From CALGFH01 sp045807325 (GTDB lineage Bacteria > Actinomycetota > CALGFH01), in contig JBJMHP010000177.1 in the NCBI GenBank assembly GCA_045807325.1, forward strand, positions 1-41,780: a DNA stretch of 41,780 nt. Reading direction: 5' to 3'. Under the pieces are notes generated by a model that was not told the origin of the DNA, did no database searches, and saw only the letters and a program-made list of their open reading frames with translations. Positions 9,836 to 17,665 of this stretch are shown here, one piece after another (within the stretch, counting starts at the first letter, position 1; each line of letters starts with the position of its first letter). A program made the translations under genes and the position numbers.

Positions 9836-10661
9836 AGGTGAACTCCTTGAACTCGTTGGCCTTGGTGACCAGTTCGCCGGCGGCCGTCGGGGGGGCGACG
9901 TCGGCGATCGGGACCGGCCCGTCGGTGGTGGTGCTGGCGACCTGCTTCCAGTCGCCGTCGACCCAGCGCAGGCTGACGGTGGTGGTGCCCCAGCCCTCGC
10001 GGACGGGGACCGTGCCGGCCTGCCCGCCCAGCGACCCGCCGACGCTGGTCACCCAGATGGCGACCCTGGCCGACCCCTTGCCGTACTGCTCGACCCGCCA
10101 GCCCACCGGGGTGGCCCGCAGCAGCACCTGGGCGCGACCGGCGGCCGGGCCGGTCACCCCCAGGCCGGCCCGGAGCGAGGCCACCGCCTGGTCGAAGGTC
10201 TTCTGCTGCCGGGCTCTGGCCTCGGGGGCGGCCAGGGTGTCGATGGCCGCCCGCCGCTGGGCGGTGTCCAGGATCAGGGCGCTCGACAGCACCTTGGCGT
10301 AGTTGGCCGCGGCGGCCACGGCGCCCTGCTGGCTGTGGGCGTAGCCGACCCCGACCCCGTTGGCGACCCGGCGTGGCCCGACCCCGGCGCCGGCCGCCGC
10401 GTCGGCCCGGGTGGCGGCGGTGCTGTCCGGGGTGGCGGCCGCGGTCGGGGCCGGCGGGGTCGCCGCGGCCGCGGTGGTCGCCGGCGCCCCGGTCACGGCC
10501 GGGTCCCTGGTCATGGTGGCCCGGCCGACGACCAGGCCGCCCAGGAACAGGACGATGGCCCCCAGCACCATGGTGAGCAGGGTCGGCATGCCGCCGGCCC
10601 CGAAGCGCCGCTGCTCGGGGAGCCGGTACAGCACCCGGGCCCGCTGGTCCCGCACAGCCAT
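9819..10661 (-). CDS. VirB8/TcpC-like bitopic T4SS protein
   Basis: About 280 residues. I prefer ATG at 10661 because GGGGG lies 10 nt upstream; a GTG at 10670 would have its ribosome binding site too close. One membrane helix (about 24-48, MPTLLTMVLGAIVLFLGGLVVG) is followed by a Thr/Ala/Pro linker of ~55 residues and an extracytoplasmic alpha/beta domain ending in strands such as TTTVSLRWVDGDWKQVAS. That architecture, together with its place between the pilin-like and VirB6-like genes, matches VirB8/TcpC, the NTF2-like scaffold of T4SSs. I cannot identify the family by sequence motif alone. It overlaps the next gene by 17 bp, and a GC hairpin precedes it (10691-10712). Confidence 0.68.
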   Translation of the reverse strand: MAVRDQRARVLYRLPEQRRFGAGGMPTLLTMVLGAIVLFLGGLVVGRATMTRDPAVTGAPATTAAAATPPAPTAAATPDSTAATRADAAAGAGVGPRRVANGVGVGYAHSQQGAVAAAANYAKVLSSALILDTAQRRAAIDTLAAPEARARQQKTFDQAVASLRAGLGVTGPAAGRAQVLLRATPVGWRVEQYGKGSARVAIWVTSVGGSLGGQAGTVPVREGWGTTTVSLRWVDGDWKQVASTTTDGPVPIADVAPPTAAGELVTKANEFKEFTYAPGP

Positions 10662-10690
10662 GGCCGTCACACCCCCGGCAATGCCGAGGA

Positions 10691-10712
10691 GGCCCGGCGC
10701 TGGCGCCGGGCC
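10691..10712 (-). promoter_or_regulatory. Intercistronic GC hairpin between pilin and VirB8-like genes
   Basis: GGCCCGGCGC-TG-GCGCCGGGCC is a perfect 10-bp inverted repeat in the only real gap (about 80 bp) of the otherwise overlapping T4SS operon. On the minus-strand transcript it lies just after the pilin-like gene. It may stabilise the pilin mRNA or partly terminate transcription so that the pilin is made in excess; neither role is shown by the sequence. There is no U-tract. Confidence 0.55.
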
Positions 10713-10742
10713 CCAGGCACGCGGGACCTGGTCATGGCGTTC

Positions 10743-11057
10743 CTAGGCGGTCTGGCCGAGGGAGAAGGCCCAGTTGACCAGCGCCGCCGCGGCCCCGACG
10801 ATGACGGCCCCGACCACCGAGTACAGGGTGGCCCGCTTGCCCACCGCGGCCTGGTGGTAGTTGGACGACAGCGAGCCGACGCCCCACATGGCCCCGCCGA
10901 TGATGATGCCGACCAGCGACAGCAGCAGGGCGAAGGCGCCGATCCCGTTGATCAGCTGCTGGACCGGGCCGGCGCCGGGGATGGCGTTGAAGTCCGGGGT
11001 GAAGTTGACTCGCTGCGCGACCACGTTCTGCGCTGCGACGGTCATGCGCAACAGCAT
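10743..11057 (-). CDS. Small two-helix membrane protein, VirB2/DUF6112-like pilin candidate
   Basis: 104 residues. The start ATG at 11057 is chosen because GGAGGG lies 8 nt upstream. The protein has a short N-terminal part and two hydrophobic segments (about 38-60, FALLLSLVGIIIGGAMWGVG, and 75-100, LYSVVGAVIVGAAAALVNWAF) separated by a basic loop (HQAAVGKRA). This is the shape of VirB2/TrbC-like pilin subunits and of the DUF6112 proteins that accompany SCO6880-type loci. It sits between the MinD-like ATPase and the VirB8-like gene, the usual place for a pilin. A typical signal peptide is not obvious. The pilin role is inferred from topology and context. Confidence 0.7.
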   Translation of the reverse strand: MLLRMTVAAQNVVAQRVNFTPDFNAIPGAGPVQQLINGIGAFALLLSLVGIIIGGAMWGVGSLSSNYHQAAVGKRATLYSVVGAVIVGAAAALVNWAFSLGQTA

Positions 11058-11076
11058 CGGTAGTTCCCTCCGATGG

Positions 11077-12345
11077 TCATGCCGTGAATCCATCGGCCAC
11101 GGCGGCGGCTACCTCCAAGTACGCGCGCCTGGTAACGGGGCGCAAACGTTCGATCTGGGTCTCGGCGCCGGCGGACAGGTGGGGGTCCCAGGGGACCTGG
11201 ACCACGGTCCGGCAGCGTCCCTGGAAATGCTCTCCGATCTTGTCCACTTCCACCAGGCCCTCCTCCCGCACGGCGTTGACGACCGCGATGGCGTTGCGGA
11301 CCAGGTCGGCGTGGCCATTCTCGTTCAGCCAGTCCAGTGTCGAGGCGGCTGTCCGGGCCGAGTCGAGGCTTGGCGACATGACGACGACGATCTGGTCGGC
11401 CAACTGGAGGATTCCCTTTGTGGCCGATTCCAAGACACCGGTTCCGGTGTCGAGCATGATCAGGTTGTAGTGGCGTTCCAGCAGGGCGATGGCCCGGCGG
11501 TACTCCTCCTCGCCGAGCGCGGTGGTGATCCGCGGGTCGTCGTCGGAGGCGACCACCTCCAGGCGGGTCGGGGCCTGGTTGGTGTAGGCGCGGATGTCGG
11601 CGTAGCGGACGATCTCCTGCTCGTCGGCGAGCAGGTTGGTGACGGTGGCCGCGGTCTCGCGGCGGACCCGGTAGCCCAGGGAGCCGGCGTCGGGGTTGCC
11701 GTCCAGGGCCACCACCCGGTCGCCGCGCAGGGAGGCGAAGGTGTGGCCGAGCATGAGGGTGGTGGTGGTCTTGCCGACCCCGCCCTTGCGGCTGATGACG
11801 GCGATCGAGCGGCAGCCGGCCGCCGGGGCCTTGGCCCGGGCCATCAGCTGGCGCTCGGCCCGCTCGGCCGGGCTGGGGCCGAAGTTGATCCGCCCGCCGG
11901 TCAGCCAGTAGACGAAGCGCCGCCAGCCGTCGCGGGGCGGGGAGGCCTGGCCGCGCAGGTAGCGCTCGGCGGTGAAGTCGGCCGCGGTCGCGGTCGAGCG
12001 GCCGCTGGCCGGCTTGGTCACCCCGGCCGGCCGGTCGGCCCGGGGGGCCGGGCCGTCCCCCGGTCCGGGCGGGCCCTGAGGCCGGCGCTGACGCCGGCTC
12101 GGCGGCGGAGGGGGCTCGGGCCGCTCGCGCTCCTCGACGGCGGTCCGCTGGTCGACGGCGGTCCGCCGCTCGGCCGGCTGGGCCTGGTCGGCCGGCCGGC
12201 CCGGGTCGGCGGGCGCGGTCGGCGCGGCCGGCGGGGCCGGTGGGCTCTGGGGCTCGGTGGTCGGAGCCGCATCGTCGCCACGGCCGAGCGGGACCAGGGC
12301 CTCGTCGGAACCCCCGGTCCAGGCGGGCCTCTGCTGCTGGCTCAC
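11077..12345 (-). CDS. MinD/ParA-family ATPase of EspI/EccI type with proline-rich N-terminus
   Basis: 422 residues from GTG at 12345, which has GGGGG 6 nt upstream; a GTG at 12408 would add 21 residues with no ribosome binding site. The first ~150 residues are Pro/Ala/Arg-rich and probably disordered. The ATPase begins with a deviant Walker A KGGVGKTTTT (187-196) and continues with VVALDGNPDAG and LIMLDTGTG. The stretch GWRRFVYWLTGGRINFGPS before the ATPase matches the MinD-like proteins linked to actinobacterial type VII secretion. MinD/ParA ATPases place machines at the membrane or poles, so this one may position the T4SS. It is the first gene of the T4SS operon. Its last third is less GC-rich than its neighbours. 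Confidence 0.82.
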   Translation of the reverse strand: MSQQQRPAWTGGSDEALVPLGRGDDAAPTTEPQSPPAPPAAPTAPADPGRPADQAQPAERRTAVDQRTAVEERERPEPPPPPSRRQRRPQGPPGPGDGPAPRADRPAGVTKPASGRSTATAADFTAERYLRGQASPPRDGWRRFVYWLTGGRINFGPSPAERAERQLMARAKAPAAGCRSIAVISRKGGVGKTTTTLMLGHTFASLRGDRVVALDGNPDAGSLGYRVRRETAATVTNLLADEQEIVRYADIRAYTNQAPTRLEVVASDDDPRITTALGEEEYRRAIALLERHYNLIMLDTGTGVLESATKGILQLADQIVVVMSPSLDSARTAASTLDWLNENGHADLVRNAIAVVNAVREEGLVEVDKIGEHFQGRCRTVVQVPWDPHLSAGAETQIERLRPVTRRAYLEVAAAVADGFTA

Positions 12346-12573
12346 AACGACCCCCGGTCGGTCTCCATATCGTGCTGTTCGGATGCGTATTTGGGAGGAT
12401 CTGTCCACGTGTGATTACCAACAGATTACACTGATGTGCAATGACACCAAGGCAGTCGACCAGCGGGAATCGGACCGCCGCCCGCTCTCCCCGTCCCGTG
12501 GACAGAGACAGCACCTCCGGCCTATCCTGTCAACCGACTCGACTATCTTAAAATACCACCGATCGGCCAGGTG
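12346..12573. promoter_or_regulatory. Divergent promoter region of the T4SS operon and its cell-wall hydrolase
   Basis: This ~228 bp gap separates the minus-strand T4SS operon from the plus-strand hydrolase gene. Its middle (12400-12460) and its right end (12541-12556, with TATCTTAAAAT) are distinctly AT-rich against the background. TATCTT at 12544-12549 is a candidate -10 for the hydrolase; no convincing -35 was found. On the minus strand TAATCT (about 12422-12427) could serve the operon. The region is a clear promoter location, but the exact boxes are guesses. Confidence 0.4.
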
Positions 12574-13557
12574 ATGGTCAAGCTCCTGTTCGGCGTCTTC
12601 GCCGTCGTCTTCCTGGTCCTGGGCCTGATGGCTCTGGGGCTCTCCACCTCCCTGATCGGAGGCGGGACGCCGAGCCCCAACGCCCAGCAGGACATCCCGC
12701 CCCAGCTGCTGCCCGTCTACCAGACGGCCGCCGACAGCTGCCCGGGGCTGCCGTGGCCGGTGCTGGCCGCCATCGGCAAGGTCGAGACCGATCATGGCCG
12801 CTCCACCGCCCCCGGGGTGCGCTCGGGAGCCAACTTCGCCGGGGCCGCCGGGCCCATGCAGATCGGCGTCGGGGGCCAGGCCGGCAACACCTGGGGCGCC
12901 TATGCGATCGACGGCGACGGCGGCGGGGCCAGCGTCTACAACCCGATCGACGCCATCTTCACCGCGGCCAACTATCTCTGCCGCAACGGTGCCGCGCAGG
13001 GCCGCGACGTGGCCGGGGCCATCTTCGCCTACAACCACGCCAGCTGGTACGTGACCAAGGTCCTGGCCATCGCCTCGACCTATGCCGCCAGCGAGGGCCT
13101 GCCCCCGGGCGCCCCGGCCGAGCAGGTGGCCGCCGCGGCCGTCCAGTTCGCCTACAACCAGCTCGGCAGGCCCTACCGGTGGGGCGCCACCGGCGAGCTG
13201 GGCTTCTACGACTGCTCGGGGCTGATGCTGCGGGCCTACCAGTCGGGCGGGCTGACCCTGCCGCGCACCTCCCGCCAGCAGTGGTACGCCGGCGCCCGGG
13301 TCTGGAACGTGTCCGACCTGCTCCCCGGCGACCTGGTCTTCTACGCCTACAACACCGCCGACCCGGCCACCATCCACCACGTCGGCATCTACATCGGCGC
13401 CGGCAACATGATCGACGCCCCCTACACCGGCGCGACCGTCCGCATCACCCCCTTCCTGCGGGGCGACTACATCGGCGCCGTCCGGCCCACCGCCGGCCGC
13501 GCCCCCGCGGGCGCGACGGCCACGTCCACGCCCACCACCGCTGTACCGGCCGGCTGA
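12574..13557 (+). CDS. Bifunctional peptidoglycan hydrolase: lytic transglycosylase plus NlpC/P60 endopeptidase
   Basis: 327-328 residues (ATG 12574 or GTG 12571; no clear ribosome binding site decides). An N-terminal membrane anchor (about residues 4-30) exposes the enzyme outside the membrane. The lytic-transglycosylase domain has the catalytic Glu in AIGKVETDHGRS (Glu ~72) and the GPMQIG and AIFAYNHASWYV motifs. The C-terminal NlpC/P60 domain has the catalytic Cys in YDCSGLMLRAY (~215), the PGDLVFY block and the His in HHVGIYIG (~270). Such enzymes (VirB1, TcpG-like) open the cell wall for T4SS assembly. The gene is divergent from the T4SS operon and shares its promoter region. The tail is a Thr/Pro/Ala stretch. 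Confidence 0.9.
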   Translation: MVKLLFGVFAVVFLVLGLMALGLSTSLIGGGTPSPNAQQDIPPQLLPVYQTAADSCPGLPWPVLAAIGKVETDHGRSTAPGVRSGANFAGAAGPMQIGVGGQAGNTWGAYAIDGDGGGASVYNPIDAIFTAANYLCRNGAAQGRDVAGAIFAYNHASWYVTKVLAIASTYAASEGLPPGAPAEQVAAAAVQFAYNQLGRPYRWGATGELGFYDCSGLMLRAYQSGGLTLPRTSRQQWYAGARVWNVSDLLPGDLVFYAYNTADPATIHHVGIYIGAGNMIDAPYTGATVRITPFLRGDYIGAVRPTAGRAPAGATATSTPTTAVPAG

Positions 13558-13674
13558 CCTGGGCCGATTCCCCGGGGCGCTGCCCTGATGTACGTTTATG
13601 CTGGGTCGCGGTCGCGGTGTGGTGCGCATCCAGGTGGTGGGCATGCAACGGTTCGCACGGAGGGAGTGCGCTGG

Positions 13675-14793
13675 TTGTCCCGATCCCCGACCAGGTCCGC
13701 GTGGGTGAACGTCCGCAGTGACCAGCCCGTGCCCCCCTTCCCGGCCTTCGTCTACGACGCGCTGCCCGGCCGGGTGGTGTTCGGCGTCGGCTCGGTCGCG
13801 CAGTTGGGCGAGGAGGTCGACCGGCTCGGGGGCCGGCGGGTGCTGGCCATCGCCGGCAAGCGGGCCATCGACGGCCTGGTCGGGCGGCTCGGGGGCCGCT
13901 GGGCGGCCAGCTTCACCGACGTCCAGCAGCACGTCCCGGTCGAGGCGGCCACCCGGGCGACGGCCGCGGCCGCCGCCGCCGGTGCCGACTGCCTGGTCGC
14001 CATGGGTGGCGGGTCGGCCACCGGCCTGGCCAAGGCGGTCGCCCTGGAGCACCAGGCCCCCATCGTGGCCGTGCCCACCACCTACGCCGGCTCCGAGGTC
14101 ACCCCGATCTACGGCCTGACCGGCCCCGACGGTAAGCACACCGGCCGCGACCTGCGGGTCCTGCCCCGGACGGTGCTGTACGACCCGGCCCTGACGACCG
14201 GCCTGCCGACCGTGGTGACCGGGCCGAGCGGCATGAACGCCCTCGCCCACGCCGTCGAGGCCCTGTACGCCCCCGGCGCCAACCCGGTGACCTCGCTGCT
14301 GGGCGAGGAGGGGGCCAGGGTCCTCCACGACGCCCTTCCCCGGGCGGTGGCCGACCCGGCCAGCCTGCCCGCCCGCTCCGACGCCCTGCTCGGGGCCTGG
14401 CTCGGCGGCGCCTCCCTGGCCGGCGCCGGGGTCGGCATCCACCATCAGCTCTGCCACCTGCTCGGCGGCGCCTACCGCCTGCCCCACGCCGAGCTGCACG
14501 CGGTCGTGCTCCCCCACGCGGTCCACTTCGTCGCCCCGGCCGCCCGTCCCCAGCTGGCCCGCCTGGCCGACCGCCTCGGGATCGACGACGTCGCCGGCGC
14601 GATCTGGGACCTGGGCCGGCGGCTGGGCACCCCGGCCAGCCTGGCCGAGCTCGGCCTGCCCGAGGCCGAGCTGGACCGGGCGGCCACGCGGGCCGTGGCC
14701 ACGGTCGTCCAGACACCACGCCGGGCCGGGGTCAGCGACCTGCGGGCCCTGCTCGGCGCCGCCTGGCAGGGCCGCCGACCGCCGCCGACCTGA
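13675..14793 (+). CDS. Maleylacetate reductase (iron-containing alcohol dehydrogenase family)
   Basis: About 372 residues from TTG at 13675, which has GGAGGG ~10 nt upstream; GTG at 13705 is an alternative with a weak AGGT. Family signs are the N-terminal FVYDALPGRVVFG, the NAD loop MGGGSATGLAKA, the block PTTYAGSEVTPIYGLT, GPSGMNALAHAVEALYA and the metal-site stretch GIHHQLCHLLGG. These are specific to maleylacetate reductase, which reduces (chloro)maleylacetate to 3-oxoadipate with NADH in catabolism of resorcinol, hydroxyquinol and chlorocatechols. No ring-cleavage dioxygenase is in the window. The gene is followed 33 bp later by an ABC solute-binding protein, suggesting an uptake and degradation unit. 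Confidence 0.9.
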   Translation: MSRSPTRSAWVNVRSDQPVPPFPAFVYDALPGRVVFGVGSVAQLGEEVDRLGGRRVLAIAGKRAIDGLVGRLGGRWAASFTDVQQHVPVEAATRATAAAAAAGADCLVAMGGGSATGLAKAVALEHQAPIVAVPTTYAGSEVTPIYGLTGPDGKHTGRDLRVLPRTVLYDPALTTGLPTVVTGPSGMNALAHAVEALYAPGANPVTSLLGEEGARVLHDALPRAVADPASLPARSDALLGAWLGGASLAGAGVGIHHQLCHLLGGAYRLPHAELHAVVLPHAVHFVAPAARPQLARLADRLGIDDVAGAIWDLGRRLGTPASLAELGLPEAELDRAATRAVATVVQTPRRAGVSDLRALLGAAWQGRRPPPT

Positions 14794-14826
14794 CGGCCGC
14801 CGGGGTCAGTCCCAGGAAGGTGCAAC

Positions 14827-16110
14827 ATGAACGGCAACCTCGACCGCCGCCGGTTCCTGCAGGTCACCGCCCTGTCCGGCGCGGCCGCGCTGGCCGGCTG
14901 CGGCACCTCGACGGCACTCGGCGACCGGCAGCCGGTCAAGCTGGGCTACGTCTCTCCCCAGAGCGGCGCCCTGTTCCCCTTCGGCCAGGCCGACGCCTTC
15001 GTCGTCGAGGACGCCAGGCGGGCGTTCAAGGACGGCCTCCAGATCGGCGGGCGCGCCCACCCGGTGGAGATCCTGGTCCGCGACAGCCAGTCCAGCCCGG
15101 ACCGGGCCGGCGAGGTGGCCCGCGACCTGGTCAACCGCGACCAGGTCACCATGATGCTGGTCTCCTCCAGCCCCGAGACCACCAACCCGGTGGCCGACGT
15201 CTGCGAGCAGGCCGGGATGCCCTGCATCTCCACCGCCACCACCTACCAGCCCTGGTACCTGGCCCGCGACCCCGCCCCGGACCCCCATGACCCCAGGCCG
15301 TACCAGTGGACCTGGCACTTCTTCTGGGGACTCGAGGACATCGTCGCCGTGTTCGCCGAGATGTGGGCCCAGGTGGACCACAACCAGGTCCTCGGCGGCC
15401 TGTGGCCCGACGACGGCGACGGCCGCGCCTGGAGCGACAACTTCCCCAAGGTCCTCGGCTCCCAGGGCTACGAGGTCGTCGACCCGGGCCGCTACCAGGA
15501 CCAGAAGGACAGCTTCGCCAGGGAGATCGACGAGTTCAAGGCCAAGGGGGCCGACATCGTCACCGGGGTGCCGCTCCCCCCGGACTTCGCCACCTTCTGG
15601 CGGCAGGCGGCCGAGCGGGGCTACCGGCCCAAGATCGCCAGCATCGGCAAGGCGCTCCTGTTCCCGGCGTTCATCGAGGCCATGGGCTCCGCCGAGGGCG
15701 TCTCCACCGAGGTCTGGTGGAGCCCCGCCCACCCCTACCGGTCGTCGCTGACCGGGGCCAGCGCCGGCCAGCTGGCCGCCGCCTACCAGAGCCGGACCGG
15801 CCGCCAGTGGATCCAGCCCCTCGGCTTCGTCCACGCCCTGTTCGAGGTGGCCGCCTCGGTGCTCAAGCGGGCCGGCGACCTCGGCGACCGCCAGGCCCTG
15901 GCCGACGCCATCAAGGCGACCAGCCTGAACACCATCGTCGGCCCGGTCGACTGGACCAGCGACCAGGCCGACTTCCCCAACGTGGCCAGGACCCCCCTGG
16001 TCGGCGGCCAGTGGCGCCGGGGCCGGACCTGGCCGTACGAGCTGGAGATCGTCTCCAACACCTTCCATCCCGAGATCCCGACCGTCGGGACCCTGCAGCC
16101 GATCATCTGA
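14827..16110 (+). CDS. ABC transporter solute-binding lipoprotein, branched-chain amino acid (LivJ) type, Tat-exported
   Basis: 427 residues; ATG with AGGAAGG 7 nt upstream. The N-terminus LDRRRFLQVTALSGAAALAGCG combines a twin-arginine motif with a lipobox (LAGC), so it is probably a Tat-exported lipoprotein anchored outside the membrane. The mature part starts with VKLGYVSPQSGALFPFG, typical of type I periplasmic binding proteins of the LivJ/AmiC group, and includes VRDSQSSPDRAGEVARDLV and the pocket stretch SSSPETTNPVADVC. Members bind amino acids, amides or aromatic acids. No permease or ATPase genes are adjacent, so the partner transporter lies elsewhere. The neighbouring maleylacetate reductase hints at an aromatic ligand; this is inference. 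Confidence 0.88.
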   Translation: MNGNLDRRRFLQVTALSGAAALAGCGTSTALGDRQPVKLGYVSPQSGALFPFGQADAFVVEDARRAFKDGLQIGGRAHPVEILVRDSQSSPDRAGEVARDLVNRDQVTMMLVSSSPETTNPVADVCEQAGMPCISTATTYQPWYLARDPAPDPHDPRPYQWTWHFFWGLEDIVAVFAEMWAQVDHNQVLGGLWPDDGDGRAWSDNFPKVLGSQGYEVVDPGRYQDQKDSFAREIDEFKAKGADIVTGVPLPPDFATFWRQAAERGYRPKIASIGKALLFPAFIEAMGSAEGVSTEVWWSPAHPYRSSLTGASAGQLAAAYQSRTGRQWIQPLGFVHALFEVAASVLKRAGDLGDRQALADAIKATSLNTIVGPVDWTSDQADFPNVARTPLVGGQWRRGRTWPYELEIVSNTFHPEIPTVGTLQPII

Positions 16111-16123
16111 CCAAGGAGACCGG

Positions 16124-17620
16124 ATGGGGATCGAGATCGACCGCGAGCGGTTCGACGAGGCCGACTACCCCCGGTTCACCGAGCGGCTGGAGCGCTGCCT
16201 GGAGGCGCTGCGGCGGCTGCTGGAGCGGCCCGGGTTCGGGGTCGGCCCCCGGACCATCGGGGCCGAGCTGGAGCTGTTCCTGGTCGACGAGGACGGCCGC
16301 CCCCTGGCCAAGAACCAGGCCATCCTGGAGGACGCCGACGACCCGCGCCTGACCCTGGAGCTGGACCGGTTCAACCTGGAGGTCAACCCGTCGCCATCAT
16401 CGCTGGCCGGCCGGCCCCTGACCGGGCTGGGCGGGGAGCTGGAGGGGGCCCTCGCCTCGGTCCGGGCCACGGCCAGGGCCCACGGCGGCCGGGTGGCCAT
16501 GGTCGGCATCCTGCCCACCCTGCGCGACCAGGACCTGCAGCGCGGCGCCATCACCGACGCCCCCCGCTACCGGGCCCTCGACTGGAGCCTGTCCCGGGTC
16601 CGGGCCGAGCCGTTCGAGATCGACATCTCCGGCCGCGACCCCGAGCCGCTGCGGGTGGTACGCGACAACATCGTCATGGAGGGAGCCAACACCTCCTTCC
16701 AGGTGCACCTGCGCGTCGACCCCGCGGACTACGTGCGCAGCTTCAACGCCGCCCAGCTGGCCACCGCCCCAGTGCTGGCCGCGGCCGGCAACTCGCCGCT
16801 GTTCCTTGGCCGGGTGCTGTGGGAGGAGACCCGCATCGCCCTGTTCGAGCAGACCGCCGACGACCGCGACACCCCGGCCCGGGAGCGGCTGGTGTCGCGG
16901 GTCGCGTTCGGGACCGACTGGCTGCGGGGCAGCGTGCTCGAGCTGTTCGAGGAGAGCGTGCGCCACCACGAGCCGCTGCTGCCGATCCTGGGCGACGAGG
17001 ACCCGCTGGCGGTGGTGGCCGACGGCGGCGTGCCCGGGCTGGATGAGCTGCGGCTGCACCAGGGGACGGTGTGGCGCTGGAACCGGGCCATCTACGACAC
17101 CGGCTACGGCGGCCACCTGCGCATTGAGCTGCGTCCCCTGCCGGCCGGGCCGACGGTGGTCGACATGCTGGCCAACGCCGCCTTCCTGCTGGGGCTGACC
17201 CTGGCCCTGGCCCCCGAGGCCGATGACTGGACCGGCCGGCTCCTGTTCGCCAGGGCCCATGCCAACTTCTACGACGCGGCCCGTCTCGGCCTGGAGGCCG
17301 AGCTGGCCTGGCTGAGCCCGGACGGCGAACCTCAGCGGGTCGGCGCCGCCGAGCTGGTGCCGCGGCTGCTGCCGACGGCCCGCCGCGGGCTGGTCGAGGC
17401 CGGGGTCGACGCCGCCGAGGCCGACCGCCTGCTCGGGGTGATCGCCGACCGGGTCGCGGCCGGCCAGACCGGCGCCGTCTGGCAGCGGCGCACCCTGGCC
17501 GCCATGGAGGGCGGGGAGGGCGAGGCCGGCCGCGACCGGGCTGTCCGGGCTCTGCTGGAGCGCTACCTGGAGCTGCAGGCCGGCGGCGACCCGGTGCACA
17601 CCTGGCCCGTGCACGGCTGA
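16124..17620 (+). CDS. GCS2-type glutamate-cysteine ligase-like carboxylate-amine ligase
   Basis: 498 residues; ATG with AAGGAG close upstream and only 13 bp after the solute-binding gene, so in the same operon. The N-terminal strand IGAELELFLVDEDG resembles the ATP/metal-binding start of the glutamate-cysteine ligase fold, and LELDRFNLEVNPSP, EGANTSFQVHLRV and GGHLRIELRPLPAGPTVVDMLAN follow as the glutamine-synthetase-like sheet. The family joins an acid to an amine using ATP. Classical members make gamma-glutamylcysteine, but actinobacterial homologues also act in mycothiol or ergothioneine-related chemistry or on other amines. The substrate is not determined. It ends at a strong bidirectional terminator. 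Confidence 0.78.
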   Translation: MGIEIDRERFDEADYPRFTERLERCLEALRRLLERPGFGVGPRTIGAELELFLVDEDGRPLAKNQAILEDADDPRLTLELDRFNLEVNPSPSSLAGRPLTGLGGELEGALASVRATARAHGGRVAMVGILPTLRDQDLQRGAITDAPRYRALDWSLSRVRAEPFEIDISGRDPEPLRVVRDNIVMEGANTSFQVHLRVDPADYVRSFNAAQLATAPVLAAAGNSPLFLGRVLWEETRIALFEQTADDRDTPARERLVSRVAFGTDWLRGSVLELFEESVRHHEPLLPILGDEDPLAVVADGGVPGLDELRLHQGTVWRWNRAIYDTGYGGHLRIELRPLPAGPTVVDMLANAAFLLGLTLALAPEADDWTGRLLFARAHANFYDAARLGLEAELAWLSPDGEPQRVGAAELVPRLLPTARRGLVEAGVDAAEADRLLGVIADRVAAGQTGAVWQRRTLAAMEGGEGEAGRDRAVRALLERYLELQAGGDPVHTWPVHG

Positions 17621-17647
17621 GGGGCCGGCCCGGAGGCCGGCCCCTCA
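17618..17647. terminator. Bidirectional hairpin terminator between convergent genes
   Basis: TGAGGGGCCGGCC-CGGA-GGCCGGCCCCTCA is a perfect 13-bp stem with a 4-base loop. It begins with the stop codon of the ligase gene and ends 18 bp before the stop of the subtilase gene on the other strand. Its position and symmetry fit termination of both transcripts. It lacks a long T-run, which is common in very GC-rich actinobacteria. Confidence 0.8.
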
Positions 17648-17665
17648 GTTGCCTGGTGCTTGGCG

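Noticed and set aside
2424..13557. The T4SS locus as an integrated conjugative element
   Set aside because: No integrase, relaxase, replication gene, tRNA or direct-repeat att site was found, and the flanks are chromosomal metabolic genes.
12415..14526. Minus-strand open frame of about 700 codons
   Set aside because: It is antisense to the peptidoglycan hydrolase and maleylacetate reductase genes, with Gly/Gln/Arg-rich shadow composition and no recognisable domain.
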